DNA from: an uncultured Lachnospiraceae bacterium
Lineage (GTDB): Bacteria; Bacillota; Clostridia; Lachnospirales; Lachnospiraceae
Direction of reading: 5' to 3'
DNA: 64,000 bases
Assembly: GCA_949949005.1 (NCBI GenBank)
Contig: CATLHM010000002.1
Location: 1 to 64,000, forward strand
The notes beneath the pieces are model-generated. The model had not been told where the DNA came from. It was given only the letters and a program-made list of their open reading frames with translations, and did not search any database. Made by a program: the position numbers and the translations under genes. Shown in pieces: positions 53,286-62,445 of the stretch; position 1 is the first letter of the stretch; each line of letters opens with the position of its first letter.

Positions 53286-55349
53286 ATGAAAGATTCAGAT
53301 AATGTCATATGCCTGAAAGGGATCGGCGCAAAAACCGCAAAGCTATTTGAACGGATAGGGATCACTTCTATAGGAGATCTGCTTTTGTATTATCCCAAAG
53401 GCTATCAGAAATATTTAGCGCCCAAAAAGATTGTGGAGTCCAAGCCAGAGGAGACCATAACGGTGGAGCTCTTCGTGGTAGCGGATTTTAAATGGAAAAA
53501 GGTTCGCAATCTGTCCGTAGGCTCCGGTCTGTGCAGCGACGGACAAACCAAGATCGCCATTACCTATTTCAACGCCCCTTATATGAAGAAGCGGATGACA
53601 GCCGGTGGCTGTTATCTCTTTCGGGGGAAATTGAAGATGGAAAATGGCCGCTATTCTATGGACCAGCCCAAACTTTATTCCTGGAAAGAGTATGAGGCGT
53701 TAATGGGACAATTATGGCCCTGCTATGGCCTGACAGCAGGGCTCACCAACCGGACGGTCTTAAAGGCGGTGCGACAAATCCTTGCCTGTGAGGATTTTGA
53801 GCCGGAGGAGTATGTGCCGGATAAACTGCGGCAGGAATACGGCCTGCTCTCCCGTAAGGAAGCCCTTTCGCAGATTCATTTTCCAAAGGACTATGAGAGC
53901 CTTCTCAGGGCCAGGCAAAGGCTGGTCTTTGACGAGTTTTTCCTTTTTCTTTTGTCCATCCGGCAGACGAAGGAATACAACCAGGCCATCCCTACGGATT
54001 ATCCCATGATAGAGACCGCCTGGCCGGGACGGCTCATGGAGCAGCTTCCCTTTTCCCTGACAGGAGCCCAGCTTCGGGTATGGGAAGAAATCAAGGCAGA
54101 TCTCACCAGCGGGCTGTGCATGAACCGGCTGGTGCAGGGGGATGTGGGCTCCGGCAAGACCATCGTGGCCTTTCTTGCCCTTTTGCTGGCTGTGAGCAAC
54201 GGATATCAGGGCGCATTGATGGCACCCACAGAGCTTCTGGCTGCCCAGCATTTTGAGCAGCTCTGTCAGCTCACCCAAAAATATAAGCTTCCCTTCTCCC
54301 CGGTGCTGCTCACCGGCTCCGTGGGAGCATCCGCCAAAAAGGAGCTCTATCGCAGCATCGGGGAAGGGGAGGCGAATGTCATCATCGGAACCCATGCGCT
54401 GATCCAGGAAAAGGTCAGCTATCATAAGCTGGGCCTGGTGATCACCGACGAGCAGCACCGTTTCGGCGTCCGCCAGCGGGAGTTGTTAAACGAAAAGGGT
54501 GGCAGGGCCCATGTGCTTGTGATGAGCGCCACCCCCATCCCCAGAACCCTTGCCATTATTCTCTACGGGGATCTGCATCTTTCCGCCATCAGAGAACTGC
54601 CTGTGGGCAGGCTTCCCATCAAAAACTGTGTGGTGGGAACCTCCTACCGTCACAAGGCCCACGAGTTCCTTGTGAAAGAGGTGCGAAAGGGAAATCAGGC
54701 CTATGTGATCTGTCCCATGGTGGAAGCCGGGGATGATGAGACAGAAGGGCTTGAAAATGTCACCGATTATGGCGAGCGGCTGAAAAATATTCTGCCCGAG
54801 GATATTCATGTGGAGATCCTACACGGCAAGATGAAGCCTGCCGACAAAAAAAGGGTGATGGAAGCCTTTGCTGCCGGAGACGTCCATGTTCTGGTTTCCA
54901 CCACGGTGATAGAGGTGGGGATCAATGTGCCCAGGGCCACAGTGATGATGATCGAAAATGCGGAACGCTTTGGGCTGGCCCAGCTTCACCAGCTTCGGGG
55001 AAGGATCGGCCGGGGAACGGAGCAGTCCTACTGTATTTTCATAAATGGCTCTGACTCTGAGGCGTCAGCGGAGCGTCTTTCCATTTTGAACCATTCCAAC
55101 GATGGCTTTGCGATTGCAGAGGAGGATTTAAAACTAAGAGGCCCCGGCGATCTGTTTGGCATCCGCCAGAGCGGAGAAATGGACTTTAAAATCGCCGACA
55201 TTTATCAGGATGCCGAATTACTGAAAAAAGTCAGTATTTCTGTGGATCACATTCTCTCAGAGGGCGGCCTTGAGACCCAGGAGTGGGCGCCTTTAAGGCG
55301 GTATCTGGATAAAAATGCCGGAAATTTTATTGACTTTGGAACCATCTGA
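53286..55349 (+). CDS. recG: ATP-dependent DNA helicase RecG
   Basis: A 687-residue helicase that reverses stalled forks. The wedge domain (OB fold) occupies about 60-150. The helicase core has GDVGSGKT (Walker A), DEQHRFGVRQR, 'SATPIPRTLA' and 'QLRGRIGRG'. The C-terminal TRG-like region has 'GFAIAEEDLKLRGPGDLFG'. The start at 53286 is preceded by GGGGAAC; 53262 is an alternative. Confidence 0.96.
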   Translation: MKDSDNVICLKGIGAKTAKLFERIGITSIGDLLLYYPKGYQKYLAPKKIVESKPEETITVELFVVADFKWKKVRNLSVGSGLCSDGQTKIAITYFNAPYMKKRMTAGGCYLFRGKLKMENGRYSMDQPKLYSWKEYEALMGQLWPCYGLTAGLTNRTVLKAVRQILACEDFEPEEYVPDKLRQEYGLLSRKEALSQIHFPKDYESLLRARQRLVFDEFFLFLLSIRQTKEYNQAIPTDYPMIETAWPGRLMEQLPFSLTGAQLRVWEEIKADLTSGLCMNRLVQGDVGSGKTIVAFLALLLAVSNGYQGALMAPTELLAAQHFEQLCQLTQKYKLPFSPVLLTGSVGASAKKELYRSIGEGEANVIIGTHALIQEKVSYHKLGLVITDEQHRFGVRQRELLNEKGGRAHVLVMSATPIPRTLAIILYGDLHLSAIRELPVGRLPIKNCVVGTSYRHKAHEFLVKEVRKGNQAYVICPMVEAGDDETEGLENVTDYGERLKNILPEDIHVEILHGKMKPADKKRVMEAFAAGDVHVLVSTTVIEVGINVPRATVMMIENAERFGLAQLHQLRGRIGRGTEQSYCIFINGSDSEASAERLSILNHSNDGFAIAEEDLKLRGPGDLFGIRQSGEMDFKIADIYQDAELLKKVSISVDHILSEGGLETQEWAPLRRYLDKNAGNFIDFGTI

Positions 55350-55392
55350 AAGTAAGATGTATTTGCACGCTTTGAAATTGAGAAAGGATTGA

Positions 55393-56268
55393 GTGGTAGA
55401 TTTGGATAAGAAGGTAGCGGTTATTACGGATTCAAACAGCGGTATTACCCAGGCCCAGGCAAAAGACCTTGGAATCAGGGTTCTTCCCATGCCTTTTATG
55501 ATTAATGAAGAAACTTTTTTTGAAGATATCAACCTGACCCAGGAGGAATTTTACGAGAAATTGGAGAGCGGAGCCGATGTTGTGACAAGTCAGCCTTCTC
55601 CCGAAGCCGTCATGGATCTGTGGAAGGAGGTACTCAGGGAATATGATGAAATCGTCCATATCCCCATGAGCAGCGGCCTGTCCGGTTCCTGCCAGAGCGC
55701 CATTATGCTCGCCCAGGAGTTTGACCAGAAGGTACAGGTGGTAAACAACCAGCGCATCTCTGTGACACAGAGACAGTCTGTCCTGGATGCGCTTATGCTT
55801 GCAGGGAGAGGAATGACTGCCCCAGAGATCAAGGAGTTCCTGGAAAAGGACAAATTCAATTCCAGTATTTATATTATGCTGAACACCCTGTATTATCTGA
55901 AAAAGGGCGGCAGGATCACCCCTGCTGCCGCGGCCATCGGAACGCTTTTGCGTCTCAAACCAGTACTTCAGATCCAGGGCGATAAGCTGGACGCCTTTGC
56001 CAAGGCCAGGACGTCGAGCCAGGGGAAATCCATCATGACAGGCGCCATCCGAAACGATATGGAAAAACGCTTCGGCGGGGCTATGGCGGATAACATCTGG
56101 CTGGAAGTTGCCTACAGTAAGGATTTGGATGCGGCAGAGCAGTTTGCCGGGGAGCTTTTAAAGGAATTTCCCGGATTTGACATTGTGGTCAATCCTCTTT
56201 CCCTGAGCGTGGCCTGCCATATCGGCCCAGGTTCCCTGGCGGTTGCCTGCTGTAAAAAGATCAAATAG
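55393..56268 (+). CDS. DegV-family fatty-acid-binding protein (FakB-type)
   Basis: A 291-residue protein starting at GTG with GAAAGGA ahead. 'VAVITDSNSGITQAQAKDLG' (parts: TDSNSGITQAQAKDLG) and 'IPMSSGLSGSCQSA' are the DegV fatty-acid-binding signatures, and 'TLYYLKKGGRITPAAAAIG' is the third conserved stretch. It would bind a fatty acid and hand it to FakA, whose gene lies upstream. Confidence 0.9.
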   Translation: MVDLDKKVAVITDSNSGITQAQAKDLGIRVLPMPFMINEETFFEDINLTQEEFYEKLESGADVVTSQPSPEAVMDLWKEVLREYDEIVHIPMSSGLSGSCQSAIMLAQEFDQKVQVVNNQRISVTQRQSVLDALMLAGRGMTAPEIKEFLEKDKFNSSIYIMLNTLYYLKKGGRITPAAAAIGTLLRLKPVLQIQGDKLDAFAKARTSSQGKSIMTGAIRNDMEKRFGGAMADNIWLEVAYSKDLDAAEQFAGELLKEFPGFDIVVNPLSLSVACHIGPGSLAVACCKKIK

Positions 56269-56284
56269 AGAGAGGTTTTGCAAG

Positions 56285-58207
56285 ATGGCTAATTCGGCAG
56301 TTTATGATGCTTCCAGCATCACGGTTTTGGAGGGGCTGGAAGCCGTAAGAAAAAGGCCGGGAATGTATATCGGCAGCGTTTCCACCAGAGGTCTCAATCA
56401 CCTGATCTACGAGATTGTGGACAATGCGGTGGATGAACATCTGGCAGGATATTGTGATAAGATCACCGTCACTTTGGAGGCGGACGGCTCCGCCACCATA
56501 GAGGATAATGGGCGGGGAATCCCGGTGGGTATGCACGAAAAGGGAATCAGCGCTGAAAGGCTGGTGTTTACCACTCTCCATGCCGGAGGCAAGTTTGATG
56601 ATTCTGCCTATAAGACCAGCGGAGGCCTTCATGGCGTAGGCTCCTCGGTGGTAAACGCCCTTTCCACTTATTTGACTGTCCGGGTCAAAAGCGGTGGTTA
56701 TATTTACGAGGACAGATACGAGCGGGGCAATCCTGTGGTGGAATTGATTGACGGGCTGCTCCCTGTGGTCGGCAAGGGAAGGGGGAGTGGTACCAGGGTT
56801 AATTTCCTTCCTGACGATACGATTTTTGATAAGACCCATTTCAAGGAAGACGAGATCAAGAGCCGGATGCACGAGACGGCCTATCTGAATCCTGAGCTGA
56901 CTATTATTTTTGAGGATAAACGCAAAGCTGAGCCTGAGCATGTGGAATATCATGAGCCGGAGGGGATAATCGGCTTTATCCGGGACATGAACAAGTCCAC
57001 GGAAAGTGTCTGCGACGTGATCTATTTTAAGGGGGAGAGCGAAGGGATTTCCGTGGAGGGCGCCTTCCAGTACATCAATGAATTCCACGAAAACGTGTTG
57101 GGATTCTGTAACAATATCTACAATTCCGAAGGCGGCACCCACTTAACCGGATTTAAGACGGCCTTTACCAACATTATCAATACCTACGCCAGAGAGCTGG
57201 GCATCCTAAAGGATAAGGACGCTAATTTCACCGGAGCGGATGTGCGCAACGGCATGACGGCGGTTATTTCCCTCAAGCATCCCGATCCCAGATTTGAAGG
57301 CCAGACCAAGACCAAACTGGACAATCAGGATGCTGCCAAGGTGGTCTCCAAGGTCACCGGGGAGGAGGTTGTCCGGTATTTTGACCGTAATCTGGAGACG
57401 CTGAAAAAAATTATCGGCTGTGCGGAAAAGGCAGCCAAAATCCGCAAGAGTGAGGAAAAGGCAAAGACCAACATGCTTACCAAGCAGAAATTTTCCTTTG
57501 ACTCCAACGGGAAACTGGCAAACTGTGAATCCAGGGACGCCAAAAAATGTGAAATTTTTATTGTGGAAGGGGATTCTGCGGGAGGCAGCGCCAAAACCGC
57601 CAGGAACCGGCTCTTTCAGGCCATCCTTCCCATCCGGGGAAAAATCCTGAATGTGGAGAAGGCCAGCATTGACAAGGTGCTTGCCAATGCAGAGATCAAG
57701 ACCATGATCAACGCTTTCGGCTGCGGCTTTTCGGAAGGGTATGGCAATGACTTCGACATCTCCAGGCTTCGCTATGACAAGATCATTATCATGGCCGATG
57801 CGGACGTGGACGGAGCCCATATTTCCACCCTTTTGCTTACCTTGTTCTACCGTTTTATGCCGGAGCTGATTTATGAGGGCCATGTGTATCTTGCCATGCC
57901 GCCTCTTTATAAAGCTATGCCAAACAAGGGTGAGGAAGAATATCTCTATGATGACAAGGCGTTAGAGCAGTACCGTAAGCGCCACAAAGGCCCCTTTACC
58001 CTGCAAAGGTACAAAGGGCTGGGGGAGATGGACGCTTCCCAGCTTTGGGAAACCACCCTGAACCCGGAAACCAGAATTTTAAAGCTGGTGGAAATCGAGG
58101 ATGCCAGAATGGCGTCGGAAGTGACGGAGCTTTTGATGGGAACGGACGTACCGCCCCGGAAAGCCTTTATCTACGAGCACGCCACTGACGCGGAGCTGGA
58201 TATCTAA
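56285..58207 (+). CDS. Type IIA topoisomerase ATPase subunit (GyrB/ParE)
   Basis: A 640-residue protein with an N-terminal GHKL ATPase (EAVRKRPGMYIGS, 'IVDNAVDEH', 'GGLHGVGSSVVNALS'), a transducer domain, and a C-terminal Toprim (EGDSAGGSAK, 'DADVDGAHI'). The start is supported by GAGAGG. Together with the next gene it forms a full topoisomerase. The second subunit lacks the gyrase box, so ParE (topoisomerase IV) is as likely as GyrB. Confidence 0.92.
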   Translation: MANSAVYDASSITVLEGLEAVRKRPGMYIGSVSTRGLNHLIYEIVDNAVDEHLAGYCDKITVTLEADGSATIEDNGRGIPVGMHEKGISAERLVFTTLHAGGKFDDSAYKTSGGLHGVGSSVVNALSTYLTVRVKSGGYIYEDRYERGNPVVELIDGLLPVVGKGRGSGTRVNFLPDDTIFDKTHFKEDEIKSRMHETAYLNPELTIIFEDKRKAEPEHVEYHEPEGIIGFIRDMNKSTESVCDVIYFKGESEGISVEGAFQYINEFHENVLGFCNNIYNSEGGTHLTGFKTAFTNIINTYARELGILKDKDANFTGADVRNGMTAVISLKHPDPRFEGQTKTKLDNQDAAKVVSKVTGEEVVRYFDRNLETLKKIIGCAEKAAKIRKSEEKAKTNMLTKQKFSFDSNGKLANCESRDAKKCEIFIVEGDSAGGSAKTARNRLFQAILPIRGKILNVEKASIDKVLANAEIKTMINAFGCGFSEGYGNDFDISRLRYDKIIIMADADVDGAHISTLLLTLFYRFMPELIYEGHVYLAMPPLYKAMPNKGEEEYLYDDKALEQYRKRHKGPFTLQRYKGLGEMDASQLWETTLNPETRILKLVEIEDARMASEVTELLMGTDVPPRKAFIYEHATDAELDI

Positions 58208-58233
58208 GCCTGATAAAGGCTTTGGAGATTAAA

Positions 58234-58253
58234 ACGAACTTGTTCGTTTTGCA
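58234..58253 (+). repeat. Hairpin between the topoisomerase genes
   Basis: AAAACGAA and TTCGTTTT flank a CTTG loop. A weak attenuator or mRNA-processing site is possible. GCAAAT/ATTTGC pairing follows. Confidence 0.5.
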
Positions 58254-58305
58254 AATATTGTGCTGACGCCCAAATTTGCAGGTGTTGGCAGCATGGAGGA
58301 TTATT

Positions 58306-60546
58306 ATGGAAGAAAAAATCATTAAAACCGAGTACTCCGACATTATGCAGAAATCCTTCATTGATTATGCCATGAGCGTCATCATTGCCAGGGCTCTGCC
58401 CGATGCCAGGGACGGTCTAAAGCCCGTCCAGAGAAGAGTCCTGTACGATATGCACGAGCTTGGAATACGTTATGACAGGCCTTACCGCAAGAGTGCTCGT
58501 ATCGTAGGCGATACCATGGGTAAGTACCATCCTCATGGGGACAGCTCCATCTATGACGCGCTGGTGGTGCTGACCCAGGAGTTTAAAAAAGGAATCCCGC
58601 TCATAGACGGCCATGGAAATTTTGGAAATATCGAGGGCGACGGCGCAGCCGCCATGCGTTACACGGAGGCCAGGCTGGAAAAGATTACCCAGGAGGCCTT
58701 TTTGGCCGACCTGGATAAGGATATTGTGGATTTCGTTCCCAACTTTGACGAGACCGAAAAGGAGCCCAGCGTCCTTCCGGTAAAAATTCCCAACCTTTTG
58801 GTCAACGGCTCCGAGGGAATCGCCGTGGGTATGACCACCAGTATTCCGCCCCACAATCTGGGAGAAGTGATCAATGCCGTCAAGGCCTATATGCTTGATG
58901 AGAGTATCACCACCCAGGGACTGATGAAATACATCAAGGGGCCTGATTTTCCCACCGGAGGCATAGTCATCAACAAGGATGAGCTTTTGCACATTTACGA
59001 GACCGGGACAGGCAAGATTAAGGTTCGGGGAAAGGTGGACATTGAAAAGGGAAAGGCCGGAAAGACCAATGTGGTCATCAGTGAGATCCCCTATCCCATG
59101 ATCGGCGCAAATATCTCCAAATTTCTTCTGGACGTGGCCGCCCTTGCCGAGAGCAAGAAAACCCAGGATATTGTGGATATCTCCAATCAATCCTCCAAAG
59201 AGGGTATCCGGATCGTAATCGAACTGAAAAAAGACGCGGATGTGGATAATTTTGTGAATATGCTCTACAAAAAGACAAGGTTAGAGGATACCTTCGGCGT
59301 CAACATGCTGGCCATTGCAAACGGTCGCCCGGAGGTCATGAGCCTTAAGCAGATCATCAAGCACAACGTGGATTTTCAGTTCCAGGTGACCACAAGAAAA
59401 TATACCACCCTTCTTGCCAGGGAAAGGGAAAAGAAAGAAATTCAGGAGGGCCTCATCAAGGCCTGTAACGTAATTGACCTGGTAATCGAGATCCTGCGGG
59501 GCTCCAAGGACAGGGCCATGGCAAAGGCCTGCCTGGTAGAGGGCAAAACCACCGGGATTAAATTCCGTTCCAGGGAGTCCAAGGTCATGGCTTCCCAGCT
59601 CAATTTCACGGAAAAGCAGGCCAACGCCATACTGGAAATGCGTCTGTACAAGCTCATCGGCTTAGAGCTGGAAGCCCTCATCAATGATCATGAGGAGACG
59701 GTTGCCAATATCTACCGCTATGAGGATATCCTCGACCGCCATGATTCCATGGCCCAGGTGATTATCAATGAGCTTGAGGACATACGCAGGGCTTATTCTG
59801 TCAAACGCAGAACCCAAATTGAGAATGTGGCTGAGGCCGTTTACGTGGAGAAAAAGGCGGAGGAGATGGAAGTCGTCTTTTTGATGGATCGTTTTGGATA
59901 CACCAAAACCATTGATATGGCCGCCTTTGAACGCAACAAAGAAGCTGTCCTTGCGGAAAACAAATTTGTATTTTCCTGTAAAAATACCGGAAGGATCTGC
60001 ATTTTTACCAACATCGGCCAGCTCCACACCGTAAAGGTCATGGACATTCCTTACGGAAAATTCCGGGATAAGGGAGTGCCCATTGATAATATCAGCAACT
60101 TCGATGGCAGTAAGGAGAGGGTGGTGGCCATCTACAGCCAAATGAGCCTGAACCTCTACCGGATTATCTTTATCACCAAAATGGCTATGATGAAGGTGGT
60201 AAGCGGCGGAGAGTTTGATGTGGCTAAGCGGACAGTGGCAGCCACCAAGCTGATGGATGAGGATGAGGTGGTAAACGTAGCCGTTCTAAGTAATCAGCGG
60301 CAGATCGTGCTTAAGTCCAGAGAAGGATATTTCCTGAAATTTGAGTTGGAGGAAATCCCTGAAAAGAAAAAGAATGCCGTGGGCGTGAGGGGAATGAAGC
60401 TTACCGGAAACGATTGTGTGGAGAGTGTCTATTATACCACAGGGGAGTCGGAGACTGTGATTTCCTGTGGGGAACAGACCATCAGCCTGGATAAGCTGAA
60501 AACCGCCAAACGGGATGGACGGGGAACAAAGCTGAAGCTTTGCTGA
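58306..60546 (+). CDS. Type IIA topoisomerase cleavage subunit (GyrA/ParC)
   Basis: A 746-residue protein. GGAGG selects the ATG at 58306. The catalytic Tyr is 119 (AAMRYTEARL). The quinolone-determining region reads HPHGDSSIYDA, with the Ser and Asp of sensitive enzymes. The C-terminal beta-pinwheel is present, but I see no QRRGG(K/R)G GyrA box, which suggests a topoisomerase IV-type enzyme or a second gyrase-like pair. Confidence 0.92.
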   Translation: MEEKIIKTEYSDIMQKSFIDYAMSVIIARALPDARDGLKPVQRRVLYDMHELGIRYDRPYRKSARIVGDTMGKYHPHGDSSIYDALVVLTQEFKKGIPLIDGHGNFGNIEGDGAAAMRYTEARLEKITQEAFLADLDKDIVDFVPNFDETEKEPSVLPVKIPNLLVNGSEGIAVGMTTSIPPHNLGEVINAVKAYMLDESITTQGLMKYIKGPDFPTGGIVINKDELLHIYETGTGKIKVRGKVDIEKGKAGKTNVVISEIPYPMIGANISKFLLDVAALAESKKTQDIVDISNQSSKEGIRIVIELKKDADVDNFVNMLYKKTRLEDTFGVNMLAIANGRPEVMSLKQIIKHNVDFQFQVTTRKYTTLLAREREKKEIQEGLIKACNVIDLVIEILRGSKDRAMAKACLVEGKTTGIKFRSRESKVMASQLNFTEKQANAILEMRLYKLIGLELEALINDHEETVANIYRYEDILDRHDSMAQVIINELEDIRRAYSVKRRTQIENVAEAVYVEKKAEEMEVVFLMDRFGYTKTIDMAAFERNKEAVLAENKFVFSCKNTGRICIFTNIGQLHTVKVMDIPYGKFRDKGVPIDNISNFDGSKERVVAIYSQMSLNLYRIIFITKMAMMKVVSGGEFDVAKRTVAATKLMDEDEVVNVAVLSNQRQIVLKSREGYFLKFELEEIPEKKKNAVGVRGMKLTGNDCVESVYYTTGESETVISCGEQTISLDKLKTAKRDGRGTKLKLC

Positions 60547-60601
60547 GGCTTTGCTAAAGCTTTAATCTCTTTGTATCTATTAGTGAGGAAGGAAGAGTCA
60601 G

Positions 60602-61162
60602 ATGCGAGTGATAGCCGGAAGCGCAAGAAGCCTGAGACTAAAGGTTCCGGAGGGGGAGGGCACCAGACCCACCACGGACAGAATCAAAGAAACCTTATTC
60701 AATATCCTCCAGGGAGAGATTCCCGGGTGTGTCTTCGTGGATCTCTTTGCGGGAAGCGGAGGGATCGGGATCGAAGCCTTAAGCAGAGGGGCCAGACATG
60801 CCTGGTTCGTGGAAAATGACAGGGAGGCGGCTTCTTGCATTGCGGCCAATCTCACTTTTACTAAGCTGGCGGACAAGGCTACCCTGCTTAAGGGGGACGC
60901 TTTCAGTATGCTTTCCATGATCCATGAAAAGGAGGCGGATATCGTCTTTCTGGATCCTCCTTATGAGTCAGGCTATGAGGAAGCTGTCTTTAAGGCACTG
61001 GCCAGGATGCCTTATGTGACCTCAAACACCTTGCTGATTCTGGAAGCCCAGATCCACAGGGAGCTGGATTTTCTGAAGGAGGCAGGCTTTGAGGCCGTGA
61101 GGGAAAAGAACTATAAAACCAATAAGCATGTGTTTATCAAAAGACAACGGATGGATGGCTGA
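60602..61162 (+). CDS. rsmD: 16S rRNA guanine-966 N2-methyltransferase RsmD
   Basis: A 186-residue methyltransferase. '[18 protein letters not shown]', '[15 protein letters not shown]', '[20 protein letters not shown]' (motif I) and 'DIVFLDPPY' are diagnostic. It is followed by coaD, the common rsmD-coaD order of Firmicutes. GGAAGGAAGAG lies ahead of the start. Confidence 0.95.
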   Translation: MRVIAGSARSLRLKVPEGEGTRPTTDRIKETLFNILQGEIPGCVFVDLFAGSGGIGIEALSRGARHAWFVENDREAASCIAANLTFTKLADKATLLKGDAFSMLSMIHEKEADIVFLDPPYESGYEEAVFKALARMPYVTSNTLLILEAQIHRELDFLKEAGFEAVREKNYKTNKHVFIKRQRMDG

Positions 61163-61221
61163 GCCTCACATCCACAGGTAAAACAAAGTGCGCGAAAGAA
61201 AGCGCAGAAATGAGGATTCTT

Positions 61222-61713
61222 ATGAAATCAGCAATTTACCCCGGAAGCTTTGATCCGGTAACCTTCGGACATTTGGATGTGATCAGGAGGGCCGCGAAAA
61301 TCTTCGACGAATTAACGGTCAGCGTTTTGAATAATAAACTCAAGACTCCATTGTTTTCTGTGGAAGAACGTGTTAAGATATTAAAGGAAGCAGTCAAGGA
61401 TATTCCCAATGTGAAGGTGGAATCCTTCAGCGGGCTGCTTGTGGATTATGCCAGATCCAGAGATGTCCATGTCGTCATCAGGGGACTGCGCGCCATTACC
61501 GATTTTGAGTATGAGCTCCAAAATGCACAGACCAATGCCAAGCTCTCAAACGGCAGTTTAGATACCATTTTTTTAACCACCAGCCTGGAGTACGCCTACC
61601 TGAGCTCCTCCAGTGTGAAGGAAATCGCCAGTTTTAACGGCGATATTTCCCTGTGTGTGCCTGAATTCGTAGCTGAGCTTGTATATCAGAAATATGGATT
61701 AGAGAAGAAATAA
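61222..61713 (+). CDS. coaD: Phosphopantetheine adenylyltransferase
   Basis: A 163-residue enzyme that adenylates 4'-phosphopantetheine in coenzyme A synthesis. It has '[16 protein letters not shown]' (nucleotidyltransferase HxGH-type motif) and '[11 protein letters not shown]'. GAGGA at 61211-61215 supports the ATG at 61222 over an ATG at 61210. Confidence 0.96.
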   Translation: MKSAIYPGSFDPVTFGHLDVIRRAAKIFDELTVSVLNNKLKTPLFSVEERVKILKEAVKDIPNVKVESFSGLLVDYARSRDVHVVIRGLRAITDFEYELQNAQTNAKLSNGSLDTIFLTTSLEYAYLSSSSVKEIASFNGDISLCVPEFVAELVYQKYGLEKK

Positions 61714-61726
61714 AGGGGGACAGCCC

Positions 61727-62353
61727 ATGAGCAGCAAGATAGAGCAGTTAATTGACGACATTGAGGAGTACATAGACGGCTGTAAGTATCAGCCTCTTTC
61801 CAACAGCAAGATTATCGTAAACAAAGAAGAGATTGACGAGCTTCTCAGAGAGCTGCGCATGAAAACCCCGGACGAGATCAAGAGATATCAGAAGATCATC
61901 AGCAATAAGGAGGCGATCTTAAGCGATGCGCGGGCCAAGGCGGAGGCGTTGATCAATGACGCCACCATGCACACCAACGAGCTGATCAATGAACATGAGA
62001 TCATGCAGCAGGCCTATGCCCAGGCCAACGAGGTGGTGAAGATGGCTACCCAGCAGGCCCAGGAGATCCTGGACAATGCCACCATAGAAGCCAACAATAT
62101 GCGGATGGCGGCCATGCAGTATACGGACGACATTCTGGCGAATATTGAAAATCTGATCTCACAGACCATGCGTACCACCACAGATCACTATGAGAGCTTT
62201 TTCGGTGCGCTGAATCATTACAGCGATGTGGTCAATGCCAACCGGATTGAGCTCAATCCGCCGGAAGCGGATGAGTATACCGATACTCTGGAAGATGCGC
62301 CAAAGGAAGCGCCCTCCGGCACGGATAGCATCAATCTGGATCTCATCAAATAA
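61727..62353 (+). CDS. Coiled-coil protein next to coaD
   Basis: A 208-residue, mostly helical protein. The middle ('DARAKAEALINDATMHTNELINEHEIMQQAYAQANEVV', seen as heptads) resembles DivIVA-like or V-ATPase H-like coiled coils, a common annotation for this gene position in Lachnospiraceae. It may be a structural protein in division or sporulation, but this is inference. A terminator follows. Confidence 0.75.
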   Translation: MSSKIEQLIDDIEEYIDGCKYQPLSNSKIIVNKEEIDELLRELRMKTPDEIKRYQKIISNKEAILSDARAKAEALINDATMHTNELINEHEIMQQAYAQANEVVKMATQQAQEILDNATIEANNMRMAAMQYTDDILANIENLISQTMRTTTDHYESFFGALNHYSDVVNANRIELNPPEADEYTDTLEDAPKEAPSGTDSINLDLIK

Positions 62354-62387
62354 GTTTGCTGTCCTTTCACCGATAACGAAAAGTCTG

Positions 62388-62422
62388 ACCCGGCTTGCCC
62401 TTTTTACGGAGGCCGGGTTTTT
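62388..62422 (+). terminator. Terminator after coiled-coil gene
   Basis: ACCCGGC (62388-62394) pairs with GCCGGGT (62412-62418), followed by four more T. Confidence 0.8.
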
Positions 62423-62445
62423 AAACGGAAAGAACCCACAAGGAT

